A DNA stretch of 64,000 nucleotides from Thiothrix sp. (GCA_008015155.1 SSFA01000023.1:1-64000); one strand, 5' to 3'; numbered from the stretch's first letter, positions 35,845 to 45,800 are shown. The notes: generated by a model from the sequence alone, not told the origin. Program-made: numbers and translations.

Positions 35845-35885
35845 GGTTATCACTTTTATCTAGCTAGCGGGAAATTATGGCTTAC

Positions 35886-37805
35886 TTATGCATTTTTAAT
35901 GATGATTTCGTGCTCTTCAAACCAGCGCATATCTATGAGATGCTTTTTAAGTAAAGGTGGGTCTTGTGAATAAGCTACTAGTGCTAGGCTTTTTTTAGCT
36001 CGGGTACAAGTTACATAAAATAGCCTTTTTGTACGTTCCAACCCTGTTTCTTCACCCTTATTTATCTTATCTTTATCTGCTTTAGTTAGAGGTTCTACAC
36101 CAAACATTTTCTCATAGGAGAATAAGAAACCTCCTGCTTGATCATCATCCATAACCACCATAACACGATCAAACTCCCTACCCTTCACACCTTGATGCGT
36201 ATCAAAAGTTGCCTGACCTGAAACGTATTTTCTATAAGCCTCGATTTGATTGAAAGGTGTATTAAGGAAGTTTTCGATAGCTTCTGAAGCTGACACTCCT
36301 TTAGACTCCTCCTCAATCTCAGTAGTTTCTAATTCATCATCAGGGGTGTTTTCTTCACGCCCTAATAAGAGTGCAAGGCTTGAAGGAAGAACGAATAAAC
36401 CATGTCTAACTATACAATCCAAAACCTCTTTAAAGCTTACACCAGGTTTAGTACTGATAAGCTCAACCAACTCATGAACTGCATCTTTAACAGGCGTTAA
36501 AGGATTAGTTAAATTTATATTTTTCTTTAAAAAGTCTGGTGTTAAGAGAGGGCATTTAACACTACGTAAATGAGCCATAACAGCAAGGCTGTTTCCTGCC
36601 TTTTGAAACTGGTACAAAGGAAGGACTGCTTCTGAAAATAACTTAAGTGCTGGCAGCTCTCCTTTATACAATCGAGTTGTTAAATGCTTAGAGGCAGCTA
36701 AGGCATCCCACATGGCTGAAAAATTCATTCTTGTAGCAGCCATTTTATGCTCAAGCATTAAATGCTTCACCTCTCTATCATCAGACCAGAAAGCATCTCC
36801 AGTTAGTTCCCACATGCTGCTTTTTACTAATACCTCAAAGCTTGACCGATCAGCATGTATAGGTGCTATAAAAAACCGAATCGTCCCGTCTCCATTACCC
36901 TCAATAAATTTCTGATGATGTTGTGAGTTTTCAGATCGAATGGCATTGGCTAACTTTACAATTCGACTTGGGCATCTATGATTCATTTGCTTAATAGGTT
37001 TTTCCCACCATTCAGGAATATGAACCCCTAGATCAGCTTTACCATCACCATAAATACGCTGCATCATATCCCCGATCAGGCCAAGCCCGAAACGACCTTG
37101 ATGCTGAGCCTCAAGTGTGAACAAGGCTTCGATTAAATTCTTGTTGGTATCCTGACTTTCATCGATCAATATGAAAGGATAACTAGTTATAACAATTTGC
37201 TGAAAAGATGGTTTTGATACTAAAAAATCAGCACAAATCTTCAAAACCTCTGTATGCGATAAAGAAGACTTGCCGATGTTTTCCCCATTTGGGTTATAGG
37301 TAAATTCACGCCGCTCTGTTAGCCAAGCCAGTCGCTCGGAACGGTTAAGAATCTTTTTCTCACGCTCTACTGCTGTTTTAGTATTAGCACGCCCTTTTTC
37401 CTGCTCTTTGCGAAGTTGCTCTATCTCAACGGCTAGCGACTTTTGCAACCATAAGCGAATGTCATCGTGAAAACTCTTGATTTGTAACCAACAAAAACTA
37501 TGAATAGTACTAATGTGAAAAAGAGAAGATCCTTCCACACGCCCAATAATTTCTTCACAAGCTGCATTTGTATAAGTAATTACAGCAACTTTCCTGTTTG
37601 ACCTACGAAAACTAACTGCATGATCTTGTTGAAAAGCTTTCAAGCCCTCCACAAGAGAATGTGTTTTACCAGAGCCTGCACCTGCATAAAGAAAAAAAGA
37701 CTTTGGATGCCGAGGATTCAAACAACGCTTAATGAGCATGTCTACATGATCATCGGTGTCCTCTTTTCCTGCTGTTGCTAAACTAAGCATGGTTTGTACA
37801 CACAT
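35886..37805 (-). CDS. UvrD/Rep-family helicase of a Gabija-like system
   Basis: 639 residues of superfamily 1 helicase. Visible motifs: Walker A AGAGSGKTHS (41-50), motif Ia VAVITYTNAACEEI, ISTIHSFCW, Walker B ILIDESQDTN (Asp215-Glu216), GDMMQRIYG, the QGVKGREFDRVMVV motif V region, and FYVTCTRAKKSLALVAY (motif VI). In class 2 OLD (Gabija) loci the UvrD-like GajB follows the OLD nuclease GajA, as here. The gene start overlaps the end of the OLD gene by 23 bases (or 8 bases if the ATG at 37790 is used). It is longer than the roughly 490-residue GajB I remember, with extra sequence around residues 380-560. Confidence 0.88.
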   Translation of the reverse strand: MCVQTMLSLATAGKEDTDDHVDMLIKRCLNPRHPKSFFLYAGAGSGKTHSLVEGLKAFQQDHAVSFRRSNRKVAVITYTNAACEEIIGRVEGSSLFHISTIHSFCWLQIKSFHDDIRLWLQKSLAVEIEQLRKEQEKGRANTKTAVEREKKILNRSERLAWLTERREFTYNPNGENIGKSSLSHTEVLKICADFLVSKPSFQQIVITSYPFILIDESQDTNKNLIEALFTLEAQHQGRFGLGLIGDMMQRIYGDGKADLGVHIPEWWEKPIKQMNHRCPSRIVKLANAIRSENSQHHQKFIEGNGDGTIRFFIAPIHADRSSFEVLVKSSMWELTGDAFWSDDREVKHLMLEHKMAATRMNFSAMWDALAASKHLTTRLYKGELPALKLFSEAVLPLYQFQKAGNSLAVMAHLRSVKCPLLTPDFLKKNINLTNPLTPVKDAVHELVELISTKPGVSFKEVLDCIVRHGLFVLPSSLALLLGREENTPDDELETTEIEEESKGVSASEAIENFLNTPFNQIEAYRKYVSGQATFDTHQGVKGREFDRVMVVMDDDQAGGFLFSYEKMFGVEPLTKADKDKINKGEETGLERTKRLFYVTCTRAKKSLALVAYSQDPPLLKKHLIDMRWFEEHEIIIKNA

Positions 37806-40044
37806 TGTTTATCAATAATGAGTTTCCATCCAATTGGCTCTCTAGCCACTTTAACCCCGCTTGAATATAGGGAGGTGGCTTCAAAGAAGAACCATCTTCA
37901 ATATTCATTAAGCAATCGATTGCAAAAGCTGCCTTTTCTGCTTTAGCTATTATCTCAAACAATTCCGATTCTAAATCCTCAATTAGCATTTTTGAGGCGA
38001 CTAACTCCTTAATTTTATTTGTAGTGGAAGATCCTGAAATTTCTTTTAGAACATCGAAATTTTCATAAACCATAGCATCTTCAAATGTTCTTGGTATTAG
38101 CTTTTTAAGCTGAGCAGTGCTTGTGGGATCAACAACAGCTTTTTGGTAAGCTACATACAATGTATATTCATTATCAATAAAGATAGAATGATCTTCGTCT
38201 TTTAATGCAACCAAATCATCAATATTAATTAAATTTGGATGCCATTCTTTCAGAGTTGAGTTAGTTGTAACTTGGTTGGAACCCACTTCAGGTTTTGCTT
38301 TTACATTACGCAATGTAGTACCACCTTTTTTTGTGGGTACTTCAGTCAGTTTAGCTGCATCCAAATCTGTAATCACAAGAGAGGTTAACCCCAGTGCTTT
38401 GATAAGTGGCCTTAATCTAGGGGCATTAGCTCCACCCAAATCGATTAAACTGATATAACAGCGCCACAATTTGGGGAAATGATGGCGAATAAAGTGTGGT
38501 ACTAAAATACGTTCAGCTTGACCCTCAACAAAAATAGCCCCATCAGCAAAGAACAAATCACAATCTGTCGCTTTAATGTATCTTTTCACAAAACGCTCTG
38601 TTTCTTTATCTTGGCCAAAAATATTAGCAAGATTAACCACTGAAGATGTAGGCGGCAAACATAAGGACTCTGCAGGCAAGCGCCGAAAATAGCGGATATT
38701 CGCGAAATCAACCTCATGGGAAACATGACCTGAGTGCGTACTAACCAATAATTGCGTGGTAAATTCGGTCTTATCCTGTAGATCAGGATGGTTACGTAGT
38801 ACTCTATAGGCTTGTTTGATAAAGACTTGCTGTACTTGAACATGTAAATGTGCTTCTGGTTCTTCAATCATCACCAATTGAAGTGGTGCTGGAGGAGTAT
38901 AGCCCTCTAAATTAACGGATTCTTTTGGTTCAATCCAATCTTGCCGAAAGCGTATCAAAAGAAAAGTCATTGCTATCAAATTTTGATAACCTAAGCCAGC
39001 ACACGATTCTGGTAGATATCTTTGATATTTTTCATCCTCAGCAATTCTATATTGAACCACTGAATCATGCCTTAAACCATCTAAGGATTTGAATTTAGCG
39101 TTAATAACAATATTGGGATTACTCCCCGGAATCCCAAATATATCTAACTCTTGAAATACTGGTGAAAATCCAGCTTTTAAGCGTTTATCAAAGGCATCTT
39201 CAGCTTGTTGCATTGCACTAAAAGCAACAATATCATCTGACTCCATAGTACCTAGCTGCTCTATGTGTTCATTAAAGTAACTACGAACATGCTCTGATAA
39301 AGTTCCAGTTAAGCGCTCAGATTTAGCATCGCTATCAAGTCCTGAAGGTGCACCTGCCGAGAAGTCACGCATTGCAGGTATTTCTCGAATATCAATTAAA
39401 CCCTTGAATGGCTCTGTTTTAATTTCTAAGGTATCCTCACTTAAGACTTGAATCTGTGCACGCCCCTTACTATCAGGAGCTCTTAATTGTGAACTATCTA
39501 AAGCATAGGCTTTCAGGGTTACATATTTAAAAAGTTTGGAGTCTAAGAACTCAATAAGCGTCCTTGGTGCGATAGAAGGCTTTTGATGGTGAGGAGCATG
39601 ATCTTCTATCTGCTTAGCATTCGATCGTTGACTAAGATAGTCCACTCTTAGTTTTTCAATATCTTTAATAGCAAACTGCAGCCTTACCCCTATATACCCA
39701 CCTGCCCAATCAATATTAGGAAGAATATGAATAACATAATGAATTTGCTCAATAGGAACATCAAGCCAAATATCCAAAGAAGGCATAAGGCTTTCTAAGT
39801 TAATGCATGCCTCTCCTCCACTTTCCCAAGCCTTACCTACCTCCTCAATGTCAGACCAGTACTGGATAGATATATCACGAATATCTATATTTTTTGGTGT
39901 GATTAGGAACTTCCTCAAGGCAATCATAGCAGAGGTTTTACCGCTATTATTGGCTCCGACTAGCAAGGTCTTTTTGGGATCAAGATCAAGCCGACAGCTT
40001 TGTAATTTCCGAAAGCCCTTAATTTCTATAAAACTAATTCTCAT
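37783..40044 (-). CDS. OLD-family ATPase/TOPRIM nuclease (GajA-like)
   Basis: 753 residues. An ABC-type ATPase module has Walker A VGANNSGKTSA (29-39), the signature-like segment AGLGYQNLIAMTFLL (349-363), Walker B VMIEEPEAHLH (391-401) and the H-loop STHSGHVSHEV. A TOPRIM nuclease follows, with AIFVEGQAERILVPHF (Glu507) and VITDLDAAKL (Asp560-x-Asp562). This is the overlapping-lysogenization-defect nuclease architecture. Paired with the downstream UvrD helicase it forms a Gabija-type antiphage module. It is longer than typical GajA (about 580), the extra length lying between the Walker A and signature motifs. The region is visibly more AT-rich than the core genome, suggesting transfer. Confidence 0.88.
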   Translation of the reverse strand: MRISFIEIKGFRKLQSCRLDLDPKKTLLVGANNSGKTSAMIALRKFLITPKNIDIRDISIQYWSDIEEVGKAWESGGEACINLESLMPSLDIWLDVPIEQIHYVIHILPNIDWAGGYIGVRLQFAIKDIEKLRVDYLSQRSNAKQIEDHAPHHQKPSIAPRTLIEFLDSKLFKYVTLKAYALDSSQLRAPDSKGRAQIQVLSEDTLEIKTEPFKGLIDIREIPAMRDFSAGAPSGLDSDAKSERLTGTLSEHVRSYFNEHIEQLGTMESDDIVAFSAMQQAEDAFDKRLKAGFSPVFQELDIFGIPGSNPNIVINAKFKSLDGLRHDSVVQYRIAEDEKYQRYLPESCAGLGYQNLIAMTFLLIRFRQDWIEPKESVNLEGYTPPAPLQLVMIEEPEAHLHVQVQQVFIKQAYRVLRNHPDLQDKTEFTTQLLVSTHSGHVSHEVDFANIRYFRRLPAESLCLPPTSSVVNLANIFGQDKETERFVKRYIKATDCDLFFADGAIFVEGQAERILVPHFIRHHFPKLWRCYISLIDLGGANAPRLRPLIKALGLTSLVITDLDAAKLTEVPTKKGGTTLRNVKAKPEVGSNQVTTNSTLKEWHPNLINIDDLVALKDEDHSIFIDNEYTLYVAYQKAVVDPTSTAQLKKLIPRTFEDAMVYENFDVLKEISGSSTTNKIKELVASKMLIEDLESELFEIIAKAEKAAFAIDCLMNIEDGSSLKPPPYIQAGLKWLESQLDGNSLLINNVCTNHA

Positions 40045-40370
40045 GCATTAACACTCTAATACTGGCATTGATTAGCAGGTGCTTATTAGCTTGTGTTACT
40101 AGACTTGTCGATAAATCTGTTTTTTGATCTTAGACGTTGGGGATACAAGTCAAACTATAGAAAGCTGTTCAAAACTTTAACAGAATTACTCAAGAAATAC
40201 TCATGTCTTGATAAAGAATTTCTACTAATAAAAGAGCGTATAAGGTTAAGAGCAAACTTAACACTCAAAAAATAGGTAGCAGGGAGGGGAAAGAATATTC
40301 AATAGAATTGCAGCATTTTGCACAGCTTAAGAACAAGGCACTTCAATGCTTAGAAGTGCCTTCCAATATA
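40045..40370. other. Intergenic region upstream of the Gabija-like genes
   Basis: About 325 bases with no convincing gene. A 60-codon frame opens on a GTG at 40093 (plus strand, to 40275); its product is basic and helical but it has no ribosome-binding site and no recognised similarity. The promoter of the minus-strand OLD gene must lie in the first part. The end holds the terminator of the small membrane protein gene. Confidence 0.35.
40335..40362 (-). terminator. Terminator of the 92-residue membrane protein gene
   Basis: AAGGCACTTC (40335-40344) pairs perfectly with GAAGTGCCTT (40353-40362) over an 8-base loop. On the minus strand it follows the stop codon by 8 bases and is trailed by GTTCTT. 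Confidence 0.65.
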
Positions 40371-40649
40371 TTAATGTTTATCCAATTTGCGCCATTCGCG
40401 TTGAACGATTTCGCTGAAAGCCACCAGCATTGCAAACAATACAACTAAGCTAGCCACTAACTCAGCATGGAAAAAACTAGCGGTTTCTGCCACTTCGCTA
40501 ATCACAGCAGAACCGGCTAAGACATGATTGACTTCTTTCATCAACAAAAACGTGCCTAAGGTAAGACTTAAGCCCACGAAAGCAGCTAATTGTGCTCTCC
40601 ATGAATGCGCTAAAACCACAAGTAAGCGTTCGGTGAAACTGTAGCCCAT
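40371..40649 (-). CDS. Small two-helix membrane protein, unknown function
   Basis: 92 residues with two hydrophobic segments (LAAFVGLSLTLGTFLLMKEV and AELVASLVVLFAMLVAFSEI) joined by a short loop with a probable amphipathic stretch, and a basic C-terminal tail (QREWRKLDKH). The start ATG is preceded by AGGGAGG. It lies between the Gabija-like genes and the retron, on the opposite strand from the retron. No family is recognised; a link to either defence system is possible from position only. Confidence 0.6.
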   Translation of the reverse strand: MGYSFTERLLVVLAHSWRAQLAAFVGLSLTLGTFLLMKEVNHVLAGSAVISEVAETASFFHAELVASLVVLFAMLVAFSEIVQREWRKLDKH

Positions 40650-40826
40650 GTCAGCCTCCCTAAATAAATTTAAGATATCAGCTCAGTCCTTAATTATAGC
40701 AAAAAAGTTCATGTGAATTTTAACAAAATCGGCTAAGTTAATGATTTTTAATAAATAAACCAAAGTGATTAATTCACTACTAATACAGCTGCAGCTTATC
40801 GGGAAAACAACGGAAAACTAGCTGAT

Positions 40827-41052
40827 TTGCTACACTCATAACACGTAAATGAACTTTGCAATCCGAATAGTGGATCGCTATTCCTACACACAGCCTAGCA
40901 AAGCCTCATTAACTTGCTCTTTACTAAAGCTCGGGCTCGCTACCATCACGTTTTGCATAGCGTTTCTAGGAAACCAACAACGTGATGGTAGCGGCCCGAG
41001 CATCGAGTGTAGCAAGCTAATTTTCTGAATGAACGACTGTCATTTACGTTAT
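40827..41052 (+). ncRNA. Putative retron non-coding RNA (msr-msd)
   Basis: The region immediately before the reverse transcriptase folds as a retron template would. ACGTAAATGA (40843-40852) pairs perfectly with TCATTTACGT (41040-41049), the a1/a2 ends. An msr-like stem CTTTGC (40854-40859)/GCAAAG (40898-40903) encloses a hairpin GAATAG (40865-40870)/CTATTC (40878-40883). A long msd-like hairpin pairs 40929-40952 with 40979-41001 (23 pairs, one bulged T), with a small apical stem GTTTC/GAAAC. An extra 11-bp pairing, TTGCTACACTC (40827-40837) with GAGTGTAGCAA (41005-41015), crosses the a1/a2 pairing. Exact ends and the branching guanosine cannot be fixed by eye. Confidence 0.75.
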
Positions 41053-41056
41053 ATCG

Positions 41057-41087
41057 AAATAGCCGACTTCGGGTCGGCTATTTTTTT
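41057..41087 (+). terminator. Terminator between retron ncRNA and reverse transcriptase gene
   Basis: AAATAGCCGAC (41057-41067) pairs perfectly with GTCGGCTATTT (41073-41083) over TTCGG, followed by more T residues. It lies 4 bases after the ncRNA end and 33 bases before the reverse transcriptase ATG, so it should end most ncRNA transcripts and let only read-through reach the protein genes. Confidence 0.8.
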
Positions 41088-41120
41088 AGAAGCATAGTTA
41101 AAATTATCGAGCTGCTTGTC

Positions 41121-42800
41121 ATGACAAATTTAACCCGTCAGCAAATCTATGATCAGATAAAAGCCACCTCGAAAGAACAATTTATTCTGAGTGAAATGCA
41201 GCGTTTAGGTTATTGGCCCAATCCTGAAGCACCTACATTACACAGCGAATTAATTAAACGAAAGACTCAACTCCAACAAGGTATTCGCGAACTGAGTCAA
41301 CAGGTTGATGATCCACAAGCAGCTCTAAAACAACTTCATAAAACACGCATGGCGGAAGCCCTCGCCAAACGTGAACAAACCAAAATCAATCGTGAACTTA
41401 AGCGTTATGAAAAGGCCTTGAGTTGGCATGAGCGTCGTCAGAATCAGCTTGATTATTTAGGGGATGCAGCGGGTTATAAACCTAGCCCAAATCCACAAGA
41501 CTCTCATTCGCAAACCCTACTGCACTACCATTTGCCTGTGTGCTCCACGGGTAAAGAGCTGGCCGCTTTAATGGGGGTTACTTTAAATGAGTTACGCTTT
41601 CTGACTTATACCAATCAAGTATCGACAGTACAGCATTATCAGCAATTTGCGCTTGCAAAGAAAACAGGTGGTACACGCTTAATCTCCGCCCCCATGCCAC
41701 GCTTAAAGCGTTTGCAGTATTGGATTTTAGAGCAGGTGTTGCAACCACTCGCGCTCACTGATCAAGCACACGGTTTTGTGCAGGGACGCAGTATTGTCAC
41801 TAATGCTAGGCCGCATTTAGGACAAGCGGTGGTGATCAATCTGGATTTAAAAGATTTCTTCCCAACCATTACTTACCCACGCATTAAAGGGGTGTTTGAG
41901 CAGCTTGGTTATAACCACGAAATCGCCACCCTCTTTGCTCTACTTTGTTCTGAGCCCATAACTCAAACCGTTGAACTAGATGGGCAACGCTATTATCTGG
42001 CACAAAATCCACGGCGTTTACCCCAAGGTGCACCCACTAGCCCGTATTTGAGTAACTTAATTACTCGCCAATTAGATAAGCGTTTGCAGGGGTTAGCGCA
42101 AAAATATGGCTTTGTTTATACGCGCTATGCAGATGATTTAACCTTTTCTAGCGCAAGTACTGAGGCACCGACTTGCGGTTTGCTGCACTGGATAAAAGCC
42201 ATTGTTCAAGAAGAAGGTTTTCAGCTTCACCCAGATAAAACCCGCATTATGCATAAAGGTCGCCGCCAAGAAGTGACTGGTTTAGTAGTCAATCAGCAGC
42301 TCAATATTGAACGCCAGACCTTAAAGCAATTTCGCGCCTTACTCTTTCAGATTCAAAAAGATGGTTATGTAGGCAAATCCTGGGGTAAAAATCGTAACTT
42401 ACTCGCCAGCATTAAAAGCTATGCGCATTATGTACGGATGGTGAATCCGGTTAAAGGCGAGCAGTTTCTCCAGCAAATTGCAGTGATTCAACAAACACAT
42501 GGTGTACCCGCCCAAACCTTAAAATATAGCACTCAAGATTTTAGACAGCGTTCAGCACAAGGCCAACTGCCACTAGCCACTATGCAGATTGCCCAAGCCT
42601 CCCATAAGCCTCAGCTGGAAGACATCATTCAGTATAGTGAAGTGATAGAACAGATTCGGGCAGAATTAAAACTAGCACCACCTCAAACCTCTCTAAACAC
42701 TGAGACTTCCCCCCCCTACCCACCACCAATCTCTGAGCCTGCATCGCTGATTCATAATGTAATCTCTCTGTTCAGCGGACTTTTCCGAGGTAAGCTATGA
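41121..42800 (+). CDS. Retron-type reverse transcriptase
   Basis: 559 residues. The RT core spans about 140-480 with GGTRLISAPMPRLKRLQYWIL (motif 1), the retron-specific NAxxH motif (NARPH, 228-232), catalytic DLKDFFPTI (Asp242), QGAPTSPYLSN (302-312), YADD (336-339), and the retron VTG motif (385-387) before the thumb. About 130 N-terminal residues form an additional, helical and probably coiled-coil region, and a Pro-rich tail of about 60 residues follows the thumb; classical retron RTs are near 320 residues. It should copy the upstream ncRNA into msDNA. It overlaps the next gene by four bases (ATGA), indicating a coupled operon. Confidence 0.92.
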   Translation: MTNLTRQQIYDQIKATSKEQFILSEMQRLGYWPNPEAPTLHSELIKRKTQLQQGIRELSQQVDDPQAALKQLHKTRMAEALAKREQTKINRELKRYEKALSWHERRQNQLDYLGDAAGYKPSPNPQDSHSQTLLHYHLPVCSTGKELAALMGVTLNELRFLTYTNQVSTVQHYQQFALAKKTGGTRLISAPMPRLKRLQYWILEQVLQPLALTDQAHGFVQGRSIVTNARPHLGQAVVINLDLKDFFPTITYPRIKGVFEQLGYNHEIATLFALLCSEPITQTVELDGQRYYLAQNPRRLPQGAPTSPYLSNLITRQLDKRLQGLAQKYGFVYTRYADDLTFSSASTEAPTCGLLHWIKAIVQEEGFQLHPDKTRIMHKGRRQEVTGLVVNQQLNIERQTLKQFRALLFQIQKDGYVGKSWGKNRNLLASIKSYAHYVRMVNPVKGEQFLQQIAVIQQTHGVPAQTLKYSTQDFRQRSAQGQLPLATMQIAQASHKPQLEDIIQYSEVIEQIRAELKLAPPQTSLNTETSPPYPPPISEPASLIHNVISLFSGLFRGKL

Positions 42801-45800
42801 AACTGCTACGTCGTACTACTTTGCACTTTCAACAAGGTAACTCCGATAAAATCTATGAAGTGGATATTGTTGAATTAAGTACTGATCAGCATTTAGTGAA
42901 TTTTCGCTATGGACGTACCGGTAAAACGCTCACGGAAGGCAGTAAAACACCTGAAGCAGTCGCCTATAAAAAAGCGGAAACCATCGCAAATAGTCTATTA
43001 GTCAGTAAAATCAATAGTGGCTATCAAGTGATCCAAGGCTATGATCCTATTAGCAAAACCACCATTGGTAATGCGCCTAATACTAGCCCAGTACAGCTAC
43101 GCACAATAACAACTGCTGAACCTAAAACTCGTGATGAAAAGATTCGAGCACGTTTAGAAAAATTTGCACAAGGCACACGGGCATTTACTAGCTTTAACGA
43201 TAAAAAGACTATTGGCTATATTGATGGCTATTCCTTAACGCGCAGCATTTGGGCAGCAGGTGAATTACGCATTGCCGGACTAGTGGATGCTTTAGCAGCC
43301 GTGTTAGCAGGCAAGCCAACTTATTTTGGCGATCCCAAGATTTTTTATTACTCCATAGCTTGGGCCTTAGCGCGTAGTCGTGACCCACAAGCTTTATCTT
43401 TATTGACCAGCCTTCAGGCGCAGATTCCTGAGCATTTATATCAGTTTGCTTTACTACAAATCGCCCCCAACCCTGAAGCGTATTTACCCACTTGGCAGGC
43501 TGTCGATTTGCCTACCTTACATGCCAATATAACCCGCTACGATCAGGCACAAGGCCATGCTTTATATGCCTTAACGCCTGATCAACAAGGCTATTTTGAG
43601 TCAGTCGTACACCATCAGGGTTTAACCCAAGAGTTGAATGCACTACTAGCACAACTCACTCTGCAAGACTTAGGTCATAACTATCTAGCGCGCTATTTAA
43701 CGCCAGCTACCTTATCCCGAGTCAAACTCAATCGTGCTGCTTTTCCAGAACTGGAAGCAGCGATTGATGATGTACTCATCCATAAGAAAAATGCGGTGAT
43801 TGAGCAAGCCACAAAAGCTTTTAAGCCTTACTTTGAGCGCTATCAGACAGCTTTAGCGCGTATGAGTTGGCCAGCGAATATGCGTGAGTCGGAGCGTGAC
43901 TATGCTCAACGCGGGCGCATCGATTCTCTATGGAATCGCGGCTTAGAAACACGTCTAACACAGTTATTAAATGCGAATGGCATTCACCGCAGCGCTTTGA
44001 TTGAATATGCCAAAATCCAAGAACATACAGGTAAGGCGATTAGTGAGACCCGCTTAGCAGAGTGCTACGCCATCTTGCATACCCATAAAGCGTATCAGGC
44101 AGTGGCTCAATTAGTCACACAAATCGATTCCTTCAGGGTATATCTGCCTTATTTAAAAAGCCAGTTAAGCCCGGATATTCGCAGCCGCTATGAGAAAGAT
44201 TTAAGCACTGCATTCCAGCAATTATCGGCACAACGCTTTATTCAATTACGCGATCAAGCGGCACAACAGATTCAAGCAAGTATTCACGCTTTCAATCAAG
44301 CTAGCCTTGGGTCATATGCACTAACTCAAATCGATCCCAGCAAACGGGCTGAATTTTTACAAGCTTTAACGTATGTGAAAGCTGAAGGTTCATTTAATGC
44401 TAGCTTCCGTCAACTCTATAAATTAGCGGAGCTTTTGGATGATTATGAGGTCTTAGCACGCCTCAATCAGACCTTAGAATTAGGGCAGACTTCTGTCACC
44501 AGCGGTGTGTATCAACAACGTCCGTTTAGCTTAAATACACAAATTTATTTCAAACGTCGCATGCTGCGTCACTTAAATAAAACCGCTAAATTTGCACCCG
44601 CAAGCTATCCTAAACTGGCAACACAGATTCTATTGCTAGCCGACGATCAGGCTGAGTATGCGCAAACGGTGGCAGGGATTACGCCTAAAGTATTTCCCAC
44701 GCTCAGTGCAGTCAATTTCATTTTACATACGCACAGCAAACATTATCGACCGAACTATCAATATCAATGGCGTTTATGGGCTGGTAAAAAGGCTGATCTC
44801 ATTGGGATGGAAGCCCACTCCAAACTTTGGCAACAAGCACCTGATGAGCTATTACACCTGTTGCAACATTGTAAAGCCCAATGGGTGAATGATTTTGCCT
44901 ATGGTCGTTTACACAGTCACAGCGCATGGTTAGCCAAGCAACCCTTAAGTGTGTGGCTAAACTTAGTCACGCGCCCGTATGAAAATACCGCAAACTTAGC
45001 TGCCCAACAGTTATTACCACATTTGCAAGCAGCGGACGTTTGCCAAGCTTTACTAAGCGCTCAATTTGCAACAATTCGCAAACTCGTTCTAGATCAATTG
45101 AAAGCGCAGAGTTTTCAAACCTCACCCAGCTTATTAGTGCAACTTCTAAGCTCACCTTATGAGGATGTCTATCAGTTAGCCAAAGACTATCTTTATACCG
45201 CGCAACATCAGTATCCAAGTCTGATCCAGCGCTTAATTCAGTCCTTGATTCAAGCACCTGAAACCACCCAAGCGCTACTGATTCCACGTTTCAAATGGTT
45301 ATTCACCCATCCATTGGCAGGCTTGACGCCGATTAGTGCAGTACAGCTATTATTCCAGCAATCTGAAGATAAACTACAGCATTTCGCGGCGGAGCTAATA
45401 GCACAGGTACAAGGCAATTTTGCTGAGTTGATGCCCTATTTTGAATTATTAGCCCAGTCCACCGACCCAATCTTACAAACTGGTGCAGTAGCTTTATTGA
45501 TTAAGCTGACAGATGCCGAAAAGGCTCAGTATTTACCTTTAATGATGGCGGCTTTACTCGACCAGCATGCAGCCTTACGTCAGCAAGCGGTGGCATCCAT
45601 CAGCAGCATTCAAGACCTTAAGCTGCAACAACAGGTTTGGCAGTTAATCGTACCTGAGCTATTTAAAGCCGAGCCTGTGGAAGGTTTCAATGCGGATATA
45701 GTGAAGGCAGTGCAAAGTCTTACCCCGATTTATGCCCAGATCGATAATGACCTACTGTGGCGCTTAATGACGGCGCAAAGTGCGTTAGCCCAACAGGTTG

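Noticed and set aside
35886..40044. Calling the OLD/helicase pair a PARIS or Septu system
   Set aside because: The second gene is a full SF1 helicase, not an HNH or DUF4435 protein, and the first has a TOPRIM domain; Gabija-type fits better.
40093..40275. 60-codon plus-strand frame upstream of the Gabija-like genes
   Set aside because: GTG start without ribosome-binding site, low-complexity basic product and no recognisable family; kept only as a note on the intergenic region.
40827..41015. Taking TTGCTACACTC/GAGTGTAGCAA as the a1/a2 ends of the retron
   Set aside because: It would leave the 10-bp ACGTAAATGA pairing unexplained, and the msr stem directly abuts the latter; reported instead as a crossing helix.
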